Origin: Opisthocomus hoazin
Taxonomy: Eukaryota > Chordata > Aves > Opisthocomiformes > Opisthocomidae
DNA: 64,000 nt
Direction of reading: 5' to 3'
Assembly: GCF_030867145.1 (NCBI RefSeq)
Contig: NC_134427.1
Coordinates: forward strand, 15,523,001-15,587,000
Shown piece after piece: positions 24,464-35,100 of this stretch (the first letter of the stretch is position 1; each line of letters opens with the position of its first letter). Below the pieces are notes generated by a model. That model was not told where the DNA came from, made no database searches, and saw nothing but the letters and a program-made list of their open reading frames with translations. The translations under genes were made by a program, and so were the position numbers.

Positions 24464-24799
24464 TCACAGAATCACAGAATCATTAAGGTTGGAAAAGACC
24501 TCTAAGCTCATCACATCCAACCGTCAAACCAACACCACCATGGCTGCTAAACCACGTCCTGAAGTGCCACATCTACATGTTTTTTGAACCCCTCCAGGGA
24601 TGGGGACTCCACCACTTCCTTGCACAGCCTGCTCCAATGCCTGACCGCTCTTTCAGTAAAGAAATTTTTCCTAATATCCAATCTAAACCTCCCTTAACAC
24701 AATTTGAGGTCTTTTCCTCTCGTCCTGTCACTAGTTACTTGTGAGAAGAGACCAACCCCCGCCTCACTACAACCTCCCTTCAAGTAGTCGTAGAGAGCA
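24464..24799 (-). mobile_element. CR1 LINE fragment, 3' about 335 bases
   Basis: On the minus strand this is the C-terminal end of the CR1 reverse-transcriptase ORF and the 3' UTR. It terminates in a doubled ATTCTGTG-type tail (TCACAGAATCACAGAATCAT on the plus strand). It belongs to the same subfamily as the copies at 29962 and 36844 and is 5'-truncated, as is normal for the family. Confidence 0.95.
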
Positions 24800-27700
24800 G
24801 AGCTGGGTTCAAGCTGATGAAGATGCTGCAGGGAAGAGCTTGGGTTTCTCTGCACGTGTTGGAGTTATTTGCTAGCAAAGGCTGTACAAATCCCATGCAT
24901 AATTCAGCTACTGCCGTACAAATCCTTCTGCTAGTAAAAGCCTTTTCAGAAAGCACAATTTGATCGCAACAAACTCTGACCTAAATGTGCCGCAGCCGAT
25001 AGCCCCGTATGGCGGGTTTTAAACTTTTGCCGTCATTTCCTTCTGAGAGGCAAAGTGAATCTAGGTCACCCCCCTTGCTTGTTTGTAACGGGGCTAACTC
25101 TGATTTCATTCATGCTGCATCCTCGAGTTTGAGATGGGGAGAAAAAATGGGAGATTTGAAATAGCAAGTCAGCCTCAAAGTCATCCCCTCTCAGAGCAGA
25201 GGAAGCGGTTTGATGTTGCGTCCCAAGGCAATGTTGGCAGTGTCATTTAATATGCAGGGTACGAAAGGAATACAAAGTTTTCCTTCTTTCCCTTTTTATT
25301 TAGACTGCAGCGTGAAGCGGTTGAGCTGAATGAACAGGCCTGTGTCCGGCTTTTTGAGCAATTAACAAAAAGCCTGTTCTGGGCGAGCGAGCTGCGCGCT
25401 CTGCGTGGGGCTGCTGCTTCAGGGACAAAGAGAGGCAGCGGCTGAACACGAGGTTCGTAGTTTGTCTGGAGCTTCTATGCAAGCACGACGGCATAAACAG
25501 AGCCGCTTGTTTGTTGATCTCTTCTGCGATGGCAGCTCAGGGCAAGCTGCTGTATTCAGCTATTTATTGCCGAAGCAACTAGTGCTTTTTTTTTTCCCCA
25601 AGACTGGGATTCTCTCACGCCGGACACAGTACAGCTGTGTTGCCTCCGCAGTAAATAGCTGCGCAGTCCAAGTGGACAAGGAAAACGTTTGAGAGAGGGG
25701 AACTAGTACTGTATGTGTTCGGCTAGAGAGCTGTGGGCAGGTAACAGCGATTCCCTGCTTCGGGAATGGTTTGGAAATACCTCTGCCTCCTGGGCACATG
25801 CTGGATTTAAGGGCAGAATTGAGACAAGGAGGGGGGAAAAAGGTGTTGGCCTTTATTTGGAAGATACTGGCCACGATGCGTAGAGGGACTAAATGGCTTA
25901 TTTCAGCTGTGTTTGTCAGCTCAGGGGGTGTAAGACTGTGCCAAGGAATGAACCTCCATTGTCTGGGGTCTAGACCAGAATCTCAAACAAGAAAAACAGA
26001 CTATGCTGGAAAGACACGTGCTGAACCTCTCCAACGGCTGAGCACCGCGTCCTGGTGATCTTAAACCACTGCCTGCTGCTGGTTTTGATGCAGGAGGCAC
26101 GGGAGACCTCTAAACCCTCATGTGGTCTGCTCAGGGGTGGAGGAAACCCTCTCTGCTCATCACCGGGAGCAGTCCCGCAGGGCTCCTTTGCGTCCCATCC
26201 AGGGCTAAACGGCGTGGGAGCAGCCCACGTGGCAAAGGATTTATTATGCCCATTTCTGCATCTGCTTACGTGTCTCTCCCAAAGGCCACTGCTTGAGTCA
26301 AAAGGCCCACTTGTCAAAAAATTATAACTTTTATTGCCTGTTGTTCTTGCTGGAAATAAACATAAGTACTTGGCCAGGCTGGGGGGGGGGGGGAGGGGGC
26401 GGGATTCGGCTTCATCTTTGTGCTGCGCATGTAGATGTGGGGAACGGAGCAGGGGCTCGGTGGGACACAGGCAGGGGAGGCAACTGAGCATTTCTGCTCA
26501 GGGACCTCCGTGTTAGGAACGACTTCCTGCTACACTATTCCCTTTGCATCTCACTGGGAGTTATTTGCAGTCGGGAAATGACTAACCTGCCCCGTGGGCC
26601 AGCCTGGTGTCTGCTTTTGCAGGGAGGGAGATGCAGACAGGGTGCAGGCAAGATTTCTTTGAACTGCAACAGAGACATCAGCGCAGAAGTTCAGGGAAAG
26701 GTTTCCTGGTGCCCTGGTTTCATACGTTTCTCCTTCCCGCTCATGTCTCTTCCTGCCTTCGAATCTGGACATCAAAACACCTTTGAGCTCATGTTGGGAT
26801 TCGAATTTCCCAGCCTGGCATTCCTTATCCGGTGCTAACCTGCCTGTTCCTGGAGGTTCTCAGGGGGACAGTAATTATTTTGGTAAGCACAAAGAGTTCC
26901 CCAGGTCTGGCGAGAGGGAATGGGTATGTCACTGTCGCTCAGCCGGCTCAGGCAAAACAAGACAACAAACCGGCCTTAAATATGCCGAGTTCAGTATAGC
27001 AGCATTTGTGGAGAACAAGCCATTATTTTTGTATATTTGACAAAAGTTAATTGTCTCTCTGACAAAAACAGTGTAGTAGTCAGCCTGTCCCTGTATAGGG
27101 GGGAAAAAAAATCCTTCATTCATAAGCGATTCATTAAGTAGCATTAAAGCTGTCTCTGAAGACAAAATAATCTTTTTAAAGAGGACTCAAGGTACCAAGA
27201 AGGAAGATTAATGCCTCAGCTATTTTTCAATTATGCCAGCTTTCATTTATTATAGTATACCTGGATTAACTCTTACTAAGCTGCGTGCTTTGGTAGGTAG
27301 GGTCGCACAGGGGGGTGTTTCATGCCACTGGACGAGTCCTGCACTCGGCGAGGGATGAGCGATTCTGTGCTGATGGCTGCTGTGGTGGGTGCGAGCAGCG
27401 TGGCAGGAGGGTGCCAGGCTGAGCCTCACTGTTAGCAAAGCTATTGCATTTTGGCAAAAGGAGTGTTTGAAAAGCGTTTATTGTCTTGAATATCTTGCAC
27501 TGACTGCATTCTGCTTGGTCTTCTTGTTTGTGCACATGTACATACCCTCCCCAGTGTGCTTTGGGTACTGAAGGGCTCTGGTTTCTGACTCTAATTCAGT
27601 TGCCTTCTGCTGCGATCACGTTCATGGTCCTTGCATGATCAAATGAGCCTAAATTCTTCTAACACACTGGGGATATTTTTATATCAGTATGATTTACGTC

Positions 27701-27988
27701 AGAGATTCCGGTAAAGCATAATTAAAAAGGTCTTATTGATACCTCTACTTTCATTTTTTTTTCTTTGCCACTGCTTCCTAGAGTGCTAGCCTTTTCTTAA
27801 TTGAAGCAGTGAAGAGTCCATTTAGCAGGAAGGTGGGAGGAAACAGCGTGAATATCATTCATCTAAATCACTCCACCGATGAAAACCGTTGCTCACTACA
27901 TCTATCATAATTTCTTCTAAGTGTCTTATGAGAGATTAGTTCCTATAACTGTGGAGATGCGCACATGCCTGGTAGAGCTATGCTGGTC
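24800..27988. other. Intergenic region, no gene recognised
   Basis: No exon is supported. A run of 13 G lies at 26381-26393, followed by a second G-run. The segment 26960-27280 is AT-rich, free of obvious repeats and could be conserved non-coding DNA. Confidence 0.6.
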
Positions 27989-28957
27989 TTGGGAGAAGAG
28001 ACCAACACTCACCTCACTACAACCTCCCTTCAAGTAGCTGTAGAAGGTCTCCTCTCAGCTTCCTCTTTTCCAGACTAAACAGCCCCAGTTCCCTCAGCTG
28101 CTCCTCATAAGACTTCTTCTCTAGACCCCTCACCAGCCTCGTTGCTCTTCTCTGGACATGCTCCAGCCCCTCAATGTCCTTCTTGTAGTGAGGGGCCCAA
28201 CACTGAACACAGTACTCCAGGTGCGGCCTCACCAGTGCCCAGCACAGGGGCACGATCACCTCCCTACTCCTGCTGGCCACACCATTCCTGATCCAAGCCA
28301 GGATGCTGTTGGCCTTCTTGGCCACCTGGGCACACTGCTGGCTCATGTTCAGCTGGCTGTCGACCAGCACCCCAAGGTCCTTTTCTGCTGGGCAGCTTTC
28401 CATCCACTCCTCCCCAAGCCTGTAGCAAGTTGCATGGAGTTGTTGTGACCCAAGTGCAGGACCCGGCACTTGGCCTTGTTGAACCTCATACAGCAGACCT
28501 GGGCCCATCGATCCAGCCTGTCCAGATCCCTCTGCAGAGCCTTCCTACCCTCAAGCAGATCAACACTCCCACCCAGCTTGGTGTCATCTGCAAACTTACT
28601 GAGGGAGCACTCAATCCCCTCATCCAGATCATTGATACAGATGTCAAACAAGATTGGACCCAATACTGAGCCCTGGGGAACACCACTTGTGACTGGCCAC
28701 CACCTGGATTTAACTCCATTCACCACCACTCTCTGGGCTCGGCCAGCCAGCCAGCTGTTTACCCAGTGAAGAGTACACCCATCCAAACCACAACCAGCTA
28801 GTTTCTCCAGGAGGATGCTGTGGGAAACAGTGTCAAAGGCCTTACTACAGTCCAGGTAGATAACATCCACAGCCTTTCCCTCATCCATTAGGCAGATCAT
28901 CTGGTCATAGAAGGAGATCAGGTTGGTCAAGCAGCACCTGCCTATCTTCATTAGTTT
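27989..28957 (-). mobile_element. CR1 LINE fragment with reverse-transcriptase core, 3' end missing
   Basis: The minus strand encodes much of the CR1 reverse transcriptase. One open frame (28960 down to 28349) carries [28 protein letters not shown] and the catalytic FADD box. A frameshift then leads into a second frame (28508 down to 28017) with the conserved C-terminal blocks [21 protein letters not shown] and [11 protein letters not shown]. The element stops at its 3' side near GAGAAGAGACCAAC. About 275 bases of 3' UTR and the tail present in the sister copies are absent, so it is truncated at both ends and cannot be active. Confidence 0.95.
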
Positions 28958-29961
28958 CAAACCACATTTCTACCAGCAAGTCCAAGACACCTGCATATAA
29001 AGTTCAGGTCCTCTGAAGTCATATGCCAATTCACATCTGAAATACATCTGAGAGCATCTTAAAAATGGTGCAGACAGCTGCTGGAGCAGAGCAGCGTGAA
29101 GATGAAAGGTGCTGAAAGGATGAGTCCATGTGAGCTGCTCCTGTACCTCAGGTAGGTCCTCAACATAGACCAGCCAAAAGTCTGTGAACAAAATTATTTG
29201 GTTTATACAGAGGGAAAATATTTGCAAAACCATGCAGAAATCGGTGCAACATCACTTAAGAAGCCCAGAGAAACCAAACGTCAAGCCAAAATTCTTTTTT
29301 TGACAATTTGGAAATGCAGGATTTTGATCATTATCTTCAAAACTCCATTTTGTTTCCAAATTGAGTGCTTTCCAGTAATGGGGAAAGGGTAAAGCCAAGG
29401 CCTGAGCGCAGATGTGGGGCTGTCTCTGACCCCGTGCCACCAGGCTGGGGCAGACCTTGTTTGCTGCTCATGTCAGCTGTGCCTCACTGCTGCTGAGGCG
29501 CCGCTGGCAAGGAACACGCCACCCAAGCATTGCCTTTTAGCTTTGCTGTTGACTCACTCAACCAGGCAGTTGTAAAATCCCCGGGCCGGGTTGTGACACA
29601 GCCTTTACGTTAGCTCGGGCACTTTGACCTGCACACAGAGAAGTGGCTTTTGGCCAAAGCCGTGGGGAGGTGGGTAGCCTGTCCTCTCTCCTGCCCCCAC
29701 CCAGGCCCTGGCACAGCATTACAGCTGATCTCCACAGCCCATAAAACCTATTTTCTGTGTTTATTTTCTCAATAAAGCCGAGAATTCGTGCGGTTGCTGA
29801 ATTGCAACTGCAACCTGACCAGAGACTGGTCTCTTCTTGTTCATGCTGGTGTGGACTAAAGCACAAAAGGTGGCTGGAAGCCTCAGCTGCTGGTGGGAAT
29901 CCCTGCCGAGCACCGCCTTCCTGTGGCTGAGAGGCATGCAAGCAGGCTGCTGGAGTTCATA
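28958..29961. other. 1-kb spacer between two CR1 copies
   Basis: No gene is recognised. Open frames on either strand are short and lack domains. Confidence 0.6.
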
Positions 29962-30680
29962 AATCATAGATTCATTAAGGTTGGAAAAGACCTCTCAGAT
30001 CATCAAGTCCAACCGTCAGCCCAACACCACCACATCTGCTAAACCACGTCCCAAAGTGCCACATCTACATGTTTTTTGAACCCCTCCAGCGATGGTGACT
30101 CCACCACCTCCCTGGGCAGCCTGTTCCAATGCCTGACCACTCTTTCAGTAACGAAATTTTTCTTAATATCCAATCTAAACCTCCCCTGATGCAACTTGAG
30201 GCCATTTCCTCTCATCCTATCGCTTGCTACTTGGGAGAAGAGACCAACCCCCACCGCACTCCAACCTCCCTTCAGGCAGTTGTAGAGAGCAATAAGGTCC
30301 CCCCTCAGCCTCCTCTTCTCCAGACTAAACAGCCCCAGCTCCCTCAGTCACTCCTCATCAGACTTGTTCTCCAGACCCCTCACCAGCCTCGTTGCCCTTC
30401 TCTGGACGTGCCCCAGCACCTCAATGTCCTTCTTGCAGTGAGGGGCCCAACACTGAACACAGTACTCCAGGTGCGGCCTCACCAGTGCCCAGCACAGGGG
30501 CACGATCACCTCCCTGCTCCTGCTGGCCACACCATTCCTGATCCAAGCCAGGATGCCATTGGCCTTCTTGGCCACCTGGGCACACTGCTGGCTCATGTTC
30601 AGCAGCTGTCGACCAGCACCCCCAGGTCCTTTCCCGCTGGGCAGCTTTCCATCCACTCCTCCCCAAGCCTGTAGCAAGTT
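29962..30680 (-). mobile_element. CR1 LINE fragment, 3' about 720 bases
   Basis: A minus-strand, 5'-truncated CR1 with an intact 3' end (plus-strand AATCATAGATTCATTAAGG). It encodes the C-terminal part of the reverse transcriptase ([20 protein letters not shown], then [21 protein letters not shown]). Relative to the copy at 27989 it has a small deletion around the GTTCAGCAGCTGTCGAC junction. It ends about 280 bases before the G-rich minisatellite and about 0.9 kb upstream of the MTNR1C start codon. Confidence 0.95.
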
Positions 30681-30960
30681 GAAATTATTGCTTGGGCTTT
30701 GGCATTGCCCACGCTCGAATTGGTAAAAAGCATTAAACCAAAAGCGAAGGGTTTTGTTCTGACGTAATTGGTTGAAAAAGCTGCTGCGAGGGTGGGTTTG
30801 GCCCACGGGTGGCTGGGGCTGGGGGCACGCTGGCTGCCGAGCCGCGGGGCAGCGGGAAACGGAGGAAAAGAAAACGGGTTCGGGAGGGAGAACGCGCAAA
30901 GCTTTGCCTCGTTGTTTCTCCGTTCTGGGTGCCAGTGTCCGGGGGCAGGAGCTGTGTGGA

Positions 30961-31137
30961 TCTGAGGGGTCTGAGGGGGGTCTGAGGGGTGTGAGGGGGG
31001 TAGCAGGGGCTAGGAGGGGGTCTGAGGGGGGTATGAGGAGGGTGTGAGGGGGGTCTGAAGGTGGTCTGAGGGGGTCTGAGGGGGGGATTGAGGGGGTCTG
31101 AGGGGTTGTGAAGGGGGTCTGAGGGGGGTCTGAGGGG
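30961..31137 (+). repeat. G-rich minisatellite, (TCTGAGGGGGG)n-like
   Basis: About 177 bases of imperfect 10-12-base units built from TCTGAG followed by 3-6 G, with variants TGTGAG, TATGAG and TCTGAA. Repeated G-runs on the plus strand give many possible G-quadruplexes. It lies about 470 bases upstream of the MTNR1C start codon, at the edge of its CpG island. Confidence 0.93.
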
Positions 31138-31139
31138 CC

Positions 31140-32160
31140 GCTCGCCCTCTGCCCACCCGGGCCGGCGGCGGGGCAGTGGAGGCGCCTACCGGGAGCTGCC
31201 TTCAAGCACGGTGCCGGCGGGGCTGCGGGAGCCGGAGCCGCTGCTCGTGACCTCTCCGCAGGGCAAACTCCGCCCCCCCCCCCCAAATCCTTCACCGGGG
31301 CTCCGTTCCCCGCGGCGCCGGGGGCAGCCACGAGCCCGGCGGGGCGGAGGGACGCGCGGGGGGTGGGAAGCCCACGCCCACGGAGTGCGGCTCCCACCCG
31401 CGGCCCGTCCCGGCGCTCCCCGCTGCCGCGCGGTGGCGCCATCGCACCGGAAAGAGGCGCCGCTGCCCCGCGCCGCGCACCGGGCGCGAGCCCCGCCCCG
31501 CCCCGCCCGGGAGGGCGCCCCCCGCGGGGGGCTGAGGCGCGCTCCGCCCCGCGGCGGCGGCGGCCCGGGGCTGCCCCGGGGCGGGAGGAGGAGGGAGAGA
31601 GGTGCATGGAGCGGCCGGGGAGCAACGGGAGCTGCCCGGGCTGCCGGCTGGAGGGGGGTCCGTCGGCGCGGGCTGCCACCGCCCTGGCGACCGTGCTCAT
31701 CTTCACCATCGTGGCGGACGTGCTGGGCAACGCGCTGGTCATCCTCTCGGTGCTGAGGAACAAGAAGCTCCGCAACGCCGGTGAGCGCGGGGCGGGGGGT
31801 GTGGGGGGGTGTGTGGGGGGTCCCCATCTCTGCCGCGGTGCCCCCGGGGGAGGGGGCGGAGAGTGCCCGGTGAGCCGGAGGAGCTCGACTCTCCCCCCCC
31901 CCAGCCCTCTTCCCGGTGGCGGGAGTTACCGCGGGGCTTCCCGGCTCGGTGTCCGCCTGTCCCGCACTGCTCTCCTCCAACTCCTCGGAAGTTCTGTCGC
32001 CCGGAGGCGGCTGCCTGTCGGGGAGCTCGCGCGCCTGTCGCGACTGGGGTCAAGCCGCGCGCCCGCAGCCGGGAGCGCGCGGGGGGGGGGGGAGCGGGCG
32101 CTCCCGGGAAGGCTCCTGGTGCGGGGGTCGGGTGCGGGGGAAGGGCGCTCGTGTTTTCGG
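31140..32160 (+). promoter_or_regulatory. MTNR1C: CpG island and probable MTNR1C promoter
   Basis: A dense CpG, GC-rich segment surrounds the first coding exon. It contains stacked GC boxes (CCCCGCCCCGCCCCGCCC near 31495-31508), a run of 12 C at 31273-31284 and, beyond the exon, a run of 12 G at 32081-32092. No TATA box is seen near a plausible start site. No ATG occurs in frame upstream of 31606 within this island. The transcription start site cannot be placed. Confidence 0.7.
31606..31780 (+). CDS. MTNR1C: Melatonin receptor type 1C (Mel1c), coding exon 1 only, partial
   Basis: Translation from ATG 31606 gives 58 residues plus the first base of a split glycine codon, followed by a perfect GTGAGC donor at 31781. 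The sequence starts [18 protein letters not shown], with an N-glycosylation site at N7. Transmembrane helix 1 follows (about residues 23-50), carrying the GN pair of class A GPCRs (N42 is the family's 1.50 asparagine). The exon ends in the first intracellular loop RNKKLRNA. This start, the single intron and its position after RNA-G are characteristic of melatonin receptors, and the N-terminus fits avian Mel1c as I recall it. The protein is a plasma-membrane, Gi-coupled melatonin receptor of brain and retina. The upstream neighbour HMGB3 supports the call, since mammalian GPR50, its ortholog, also lies next to HMGB3. MTNR1A and MTNR1B are less likely for both reasons. Exon 2 (helices 2-7) is not in the window. 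Confidence 0.93.
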
Positions 32161-35100
32161 GACGAGCCTACCATTTTTTATCTATAAATTTATTTTTTTT
32201 TTCCTGCAAAATCTTGTTATTTGACAAAGAAATAGCTCCGGGCGGAAGTTTTAGGAAAGAATCAGACTGGCTGTGGGCTGCTCCGTGAGGAGTTTGAAGC
32301 AGTCCGTGTAGCGCTGCGTGAAACCCGCGGCGGAGCCTGCGCTGCTGAGGCCGACACCGCTGCCCGCTTTCGCTGTAAAAGACGTAAAACGACCTTTAGT
32401 TTTATCGCTGTGGAATGGTTTTAATGAAACATCTCCAGTGTCCGTAATGTGTGAGAGAAAATGGTGAGTGTTTTGGGGGACGCTGCTGTCTCTCAATCTG
32501 CTGTAAATACAAAGTAACTCGACAGGGTCTGGTACGCGTAGCTGGTGGGTGAGCTGGCGGGACGCTTTCCCCCAGTGCCTTTACCAGTGGATGGATTTAT
32601 TAACGATAGCACAGGGATGGCTGTTGGCTGCGGCAGGCGCTGGGTGCAGTGACCTCAGCCAGTGAGTTGCTCTCTAACTGGTACACGAGGAGCAGCCCGC
32701 AGCATCCACAACACACGAATGTGCTGTACTGGGTTTAGGAGAACTTTAATATAGTTGGGAAAGGTGTTTTCCATTCTCTTCAGCTGTGCTTTCAAACGCG
32801 AGCACTGTGAGCTAGTGATCAACGGTGCTGGGAAAGAAATCAGAGACCCCCCCTTCCCTTCTCCCCGAGATAACTTGTGGTCTAGGGTATCTGGCTGGTT
32901 GGCCAGCAAGCAGATCTGAACCTGTCTCGCTGCTTTTATCGCCTTTTGAATTGTTAATTCCTGGAATGCATTTCATGTCTTAAGACTGCTGCTGCTGTGA
33001 GTTGAGTTAAAGTTCCCGCGGACGTGAAAAAGAACAGCTTTCCCTGGAAGTGACCATGGAGATATTTTCCAAATCTTAATCCTTGCCAGTAGCCTGTTGT
33101 CTGCTCTACAAACGAGCTGTTGGGATGTATGAGTAAAACCAGCGCAAGTGCAATCTTTGTTAACCTCCCTGATTCGAGGAGAGGTGGCTCTCGTTGCAGA
33201 CAGAACTTGAGCGTGACTCGTGGGGAATTCAGTGTTACGCGCTTTGAAGTGACGGTAGGTGTTGAGAGACGCATCCCGCTTCGTTGACTTGAGCATCGTT
33301 CCTCCTTCAGCCAACAGCCGAAGCTGGGACTGCCTTTGCCAAGTCCCGAGAGGGGTTCAGCAGCAGGCAAGCGAGGTGGTCAGATGGATGGTGATGGTCT
33401 GAAGTTCAGTAAGGTGAAACACCTAACCAGCGTCTAACTGTTGTCATCTTGTTTTGCTGAAAAGATCCTGTGTGTTTAGGATGCTCAGACAATATCCTGC
33501 ATCTGTCCATGTCGGGAAGCAAGATGGCTGTCTGCCTCCCTGGACGCAGAATGAGAAGTCAGGGGTCTCGGCTCAGTTCGCACTCCTCCTGACACGTAAG
33601 CAGCACCATGCACGAGAGGGGCTCAGCTGGAGTGCTGCAGCCAGGTTGGAGTCCTTTGGACGAAGAGTTTTATCTGCTCATGCTCAAACCTACCCTAAGC
33701 CAGTCCTATAAATTAAAAGGATGCTCGTTATGGATGTGTCAGCTCTTGCCAAATCCCGGAAGCACCAAGCCCTCTGTTTCTGGAGCAAGCTTGCAGGGAA
33801 GCTAGCAAGAGCCCAGCTACAAGGTCATCCAACTGGAGCTAAAACTATCACCAGGAGAAGCTGGATTCAGGCTGGGATGTGAAACCAGCACTGCTTCAGT
33901 AGCTGTGATGGGTAATCGCTCTTGTGGGGATGGGGTTTTCGGTCCATCCCCCTGGACCGCTCTGCGGTACTTGGCACGCTTCAGCACCTCTGTGTAGCCT
34001 GTAGCCACAGTGGGCAGAGAGTCCGAGTGTGGCTGTCAAGCAGGGTCTCACAAGGAATAGTCTGGTCAACTGCCTGGAGAGCATCAGTGGTTCCTTGGAG
34101 CTGAACGAGCAGAAGGAGGTGGGCCCCCAGCTTCCTCCGTGGTGGACAGTTCACGTCCACAGTTGGTTGTTCAGTCATGCTGGAGAACTGCTGGCGTTGA
34201 GCTTTCCTACAGTAACATCCAGCTACCTGGACACTCGGAGCTGCCCGTATGGTCCGAGAGCTTCAAACAAAGCACCAGGCTTTGGTCCGTATCTCCACAG
34301 TGCAGGACATTTAAATGGTGGAGGATGAAGGGCACGGGGAATAACTCTGCTCCTCTGGCAGCAGAGATGTTTGTATGTCTTTGCGGGAGGCAGGTGAGAA
34401 GGGGTGAACTTTTCTGGCAGCTGAAAGCCCTCACAAACCTGGCCACCCTGCTACCCTGCACTGGTGGAGCTTAAAAGCAAAAGACCTGAGCCTCTAAAAC
34501 TTTCCAAGAGAAACCACTCCACTGCTCTTGCCCTTTGGGAAGGAGCACTGTGTGTCAGGTGGGTGCTGGTGTGTCCTGTGCTGTGACTGGAAGATGCTCA
34601 GCGCGTTGAGCAGCAGGTGAAGGCCTATCTAGGAAACAACATGAGTGGGCTGTGGGTTAGATGGCACGTGCAGAAGCGTGACCAGCCGAAGGCTGCTGGC
34701 GTGGCGGAGTTCACGGTTTTTCATGTGTGGGTCCCGGTAGCTTCACAAGTGTGAAAATCTGAACCAGAAACAGCCGGCACTTTTCGCTGAGTTAGCCTGC
34801 TCTTGGGGCAGAGGCACTGAAAATACCCGGCTCGAGCTCTCCTGAGCTCGCGGCAAACGTAGGAACGCGGCCAAAACGTGCGTTCCCTGAAAGCCCACAT
34901 CTCCCACCAGGGCTGCCTGCAGCTTTGCGTGCAGAGAGCGGTCCCTGCCGCCTCGGGGGCCCTTTTTCCTGGTGGAAACGTCGTCCCCTCTGTGGAGCCG
35001 AAAGCTGCGTGGGGCCAGGCGACGCAGGTATGACTCTAATGAGGTCGCCAGGCTCCACCGGCTGCTGATCCTCTGGATACGTGCTGTACACCGATGTTTG

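Noticed and set aside
30348-31775. 475-codon open frame on the minus strand, antisense through MTNR1C exon 1, the minisatellite and into a CR1
   Set aside because: Its composition is dominated by GC-driven P, A, R and G. It crosses a tandem repeat and ends in CR1-derived protein. It has no domain and no splice or promoter logic. It is best explained as a chance frame in stop-poor GC-rich DNA.
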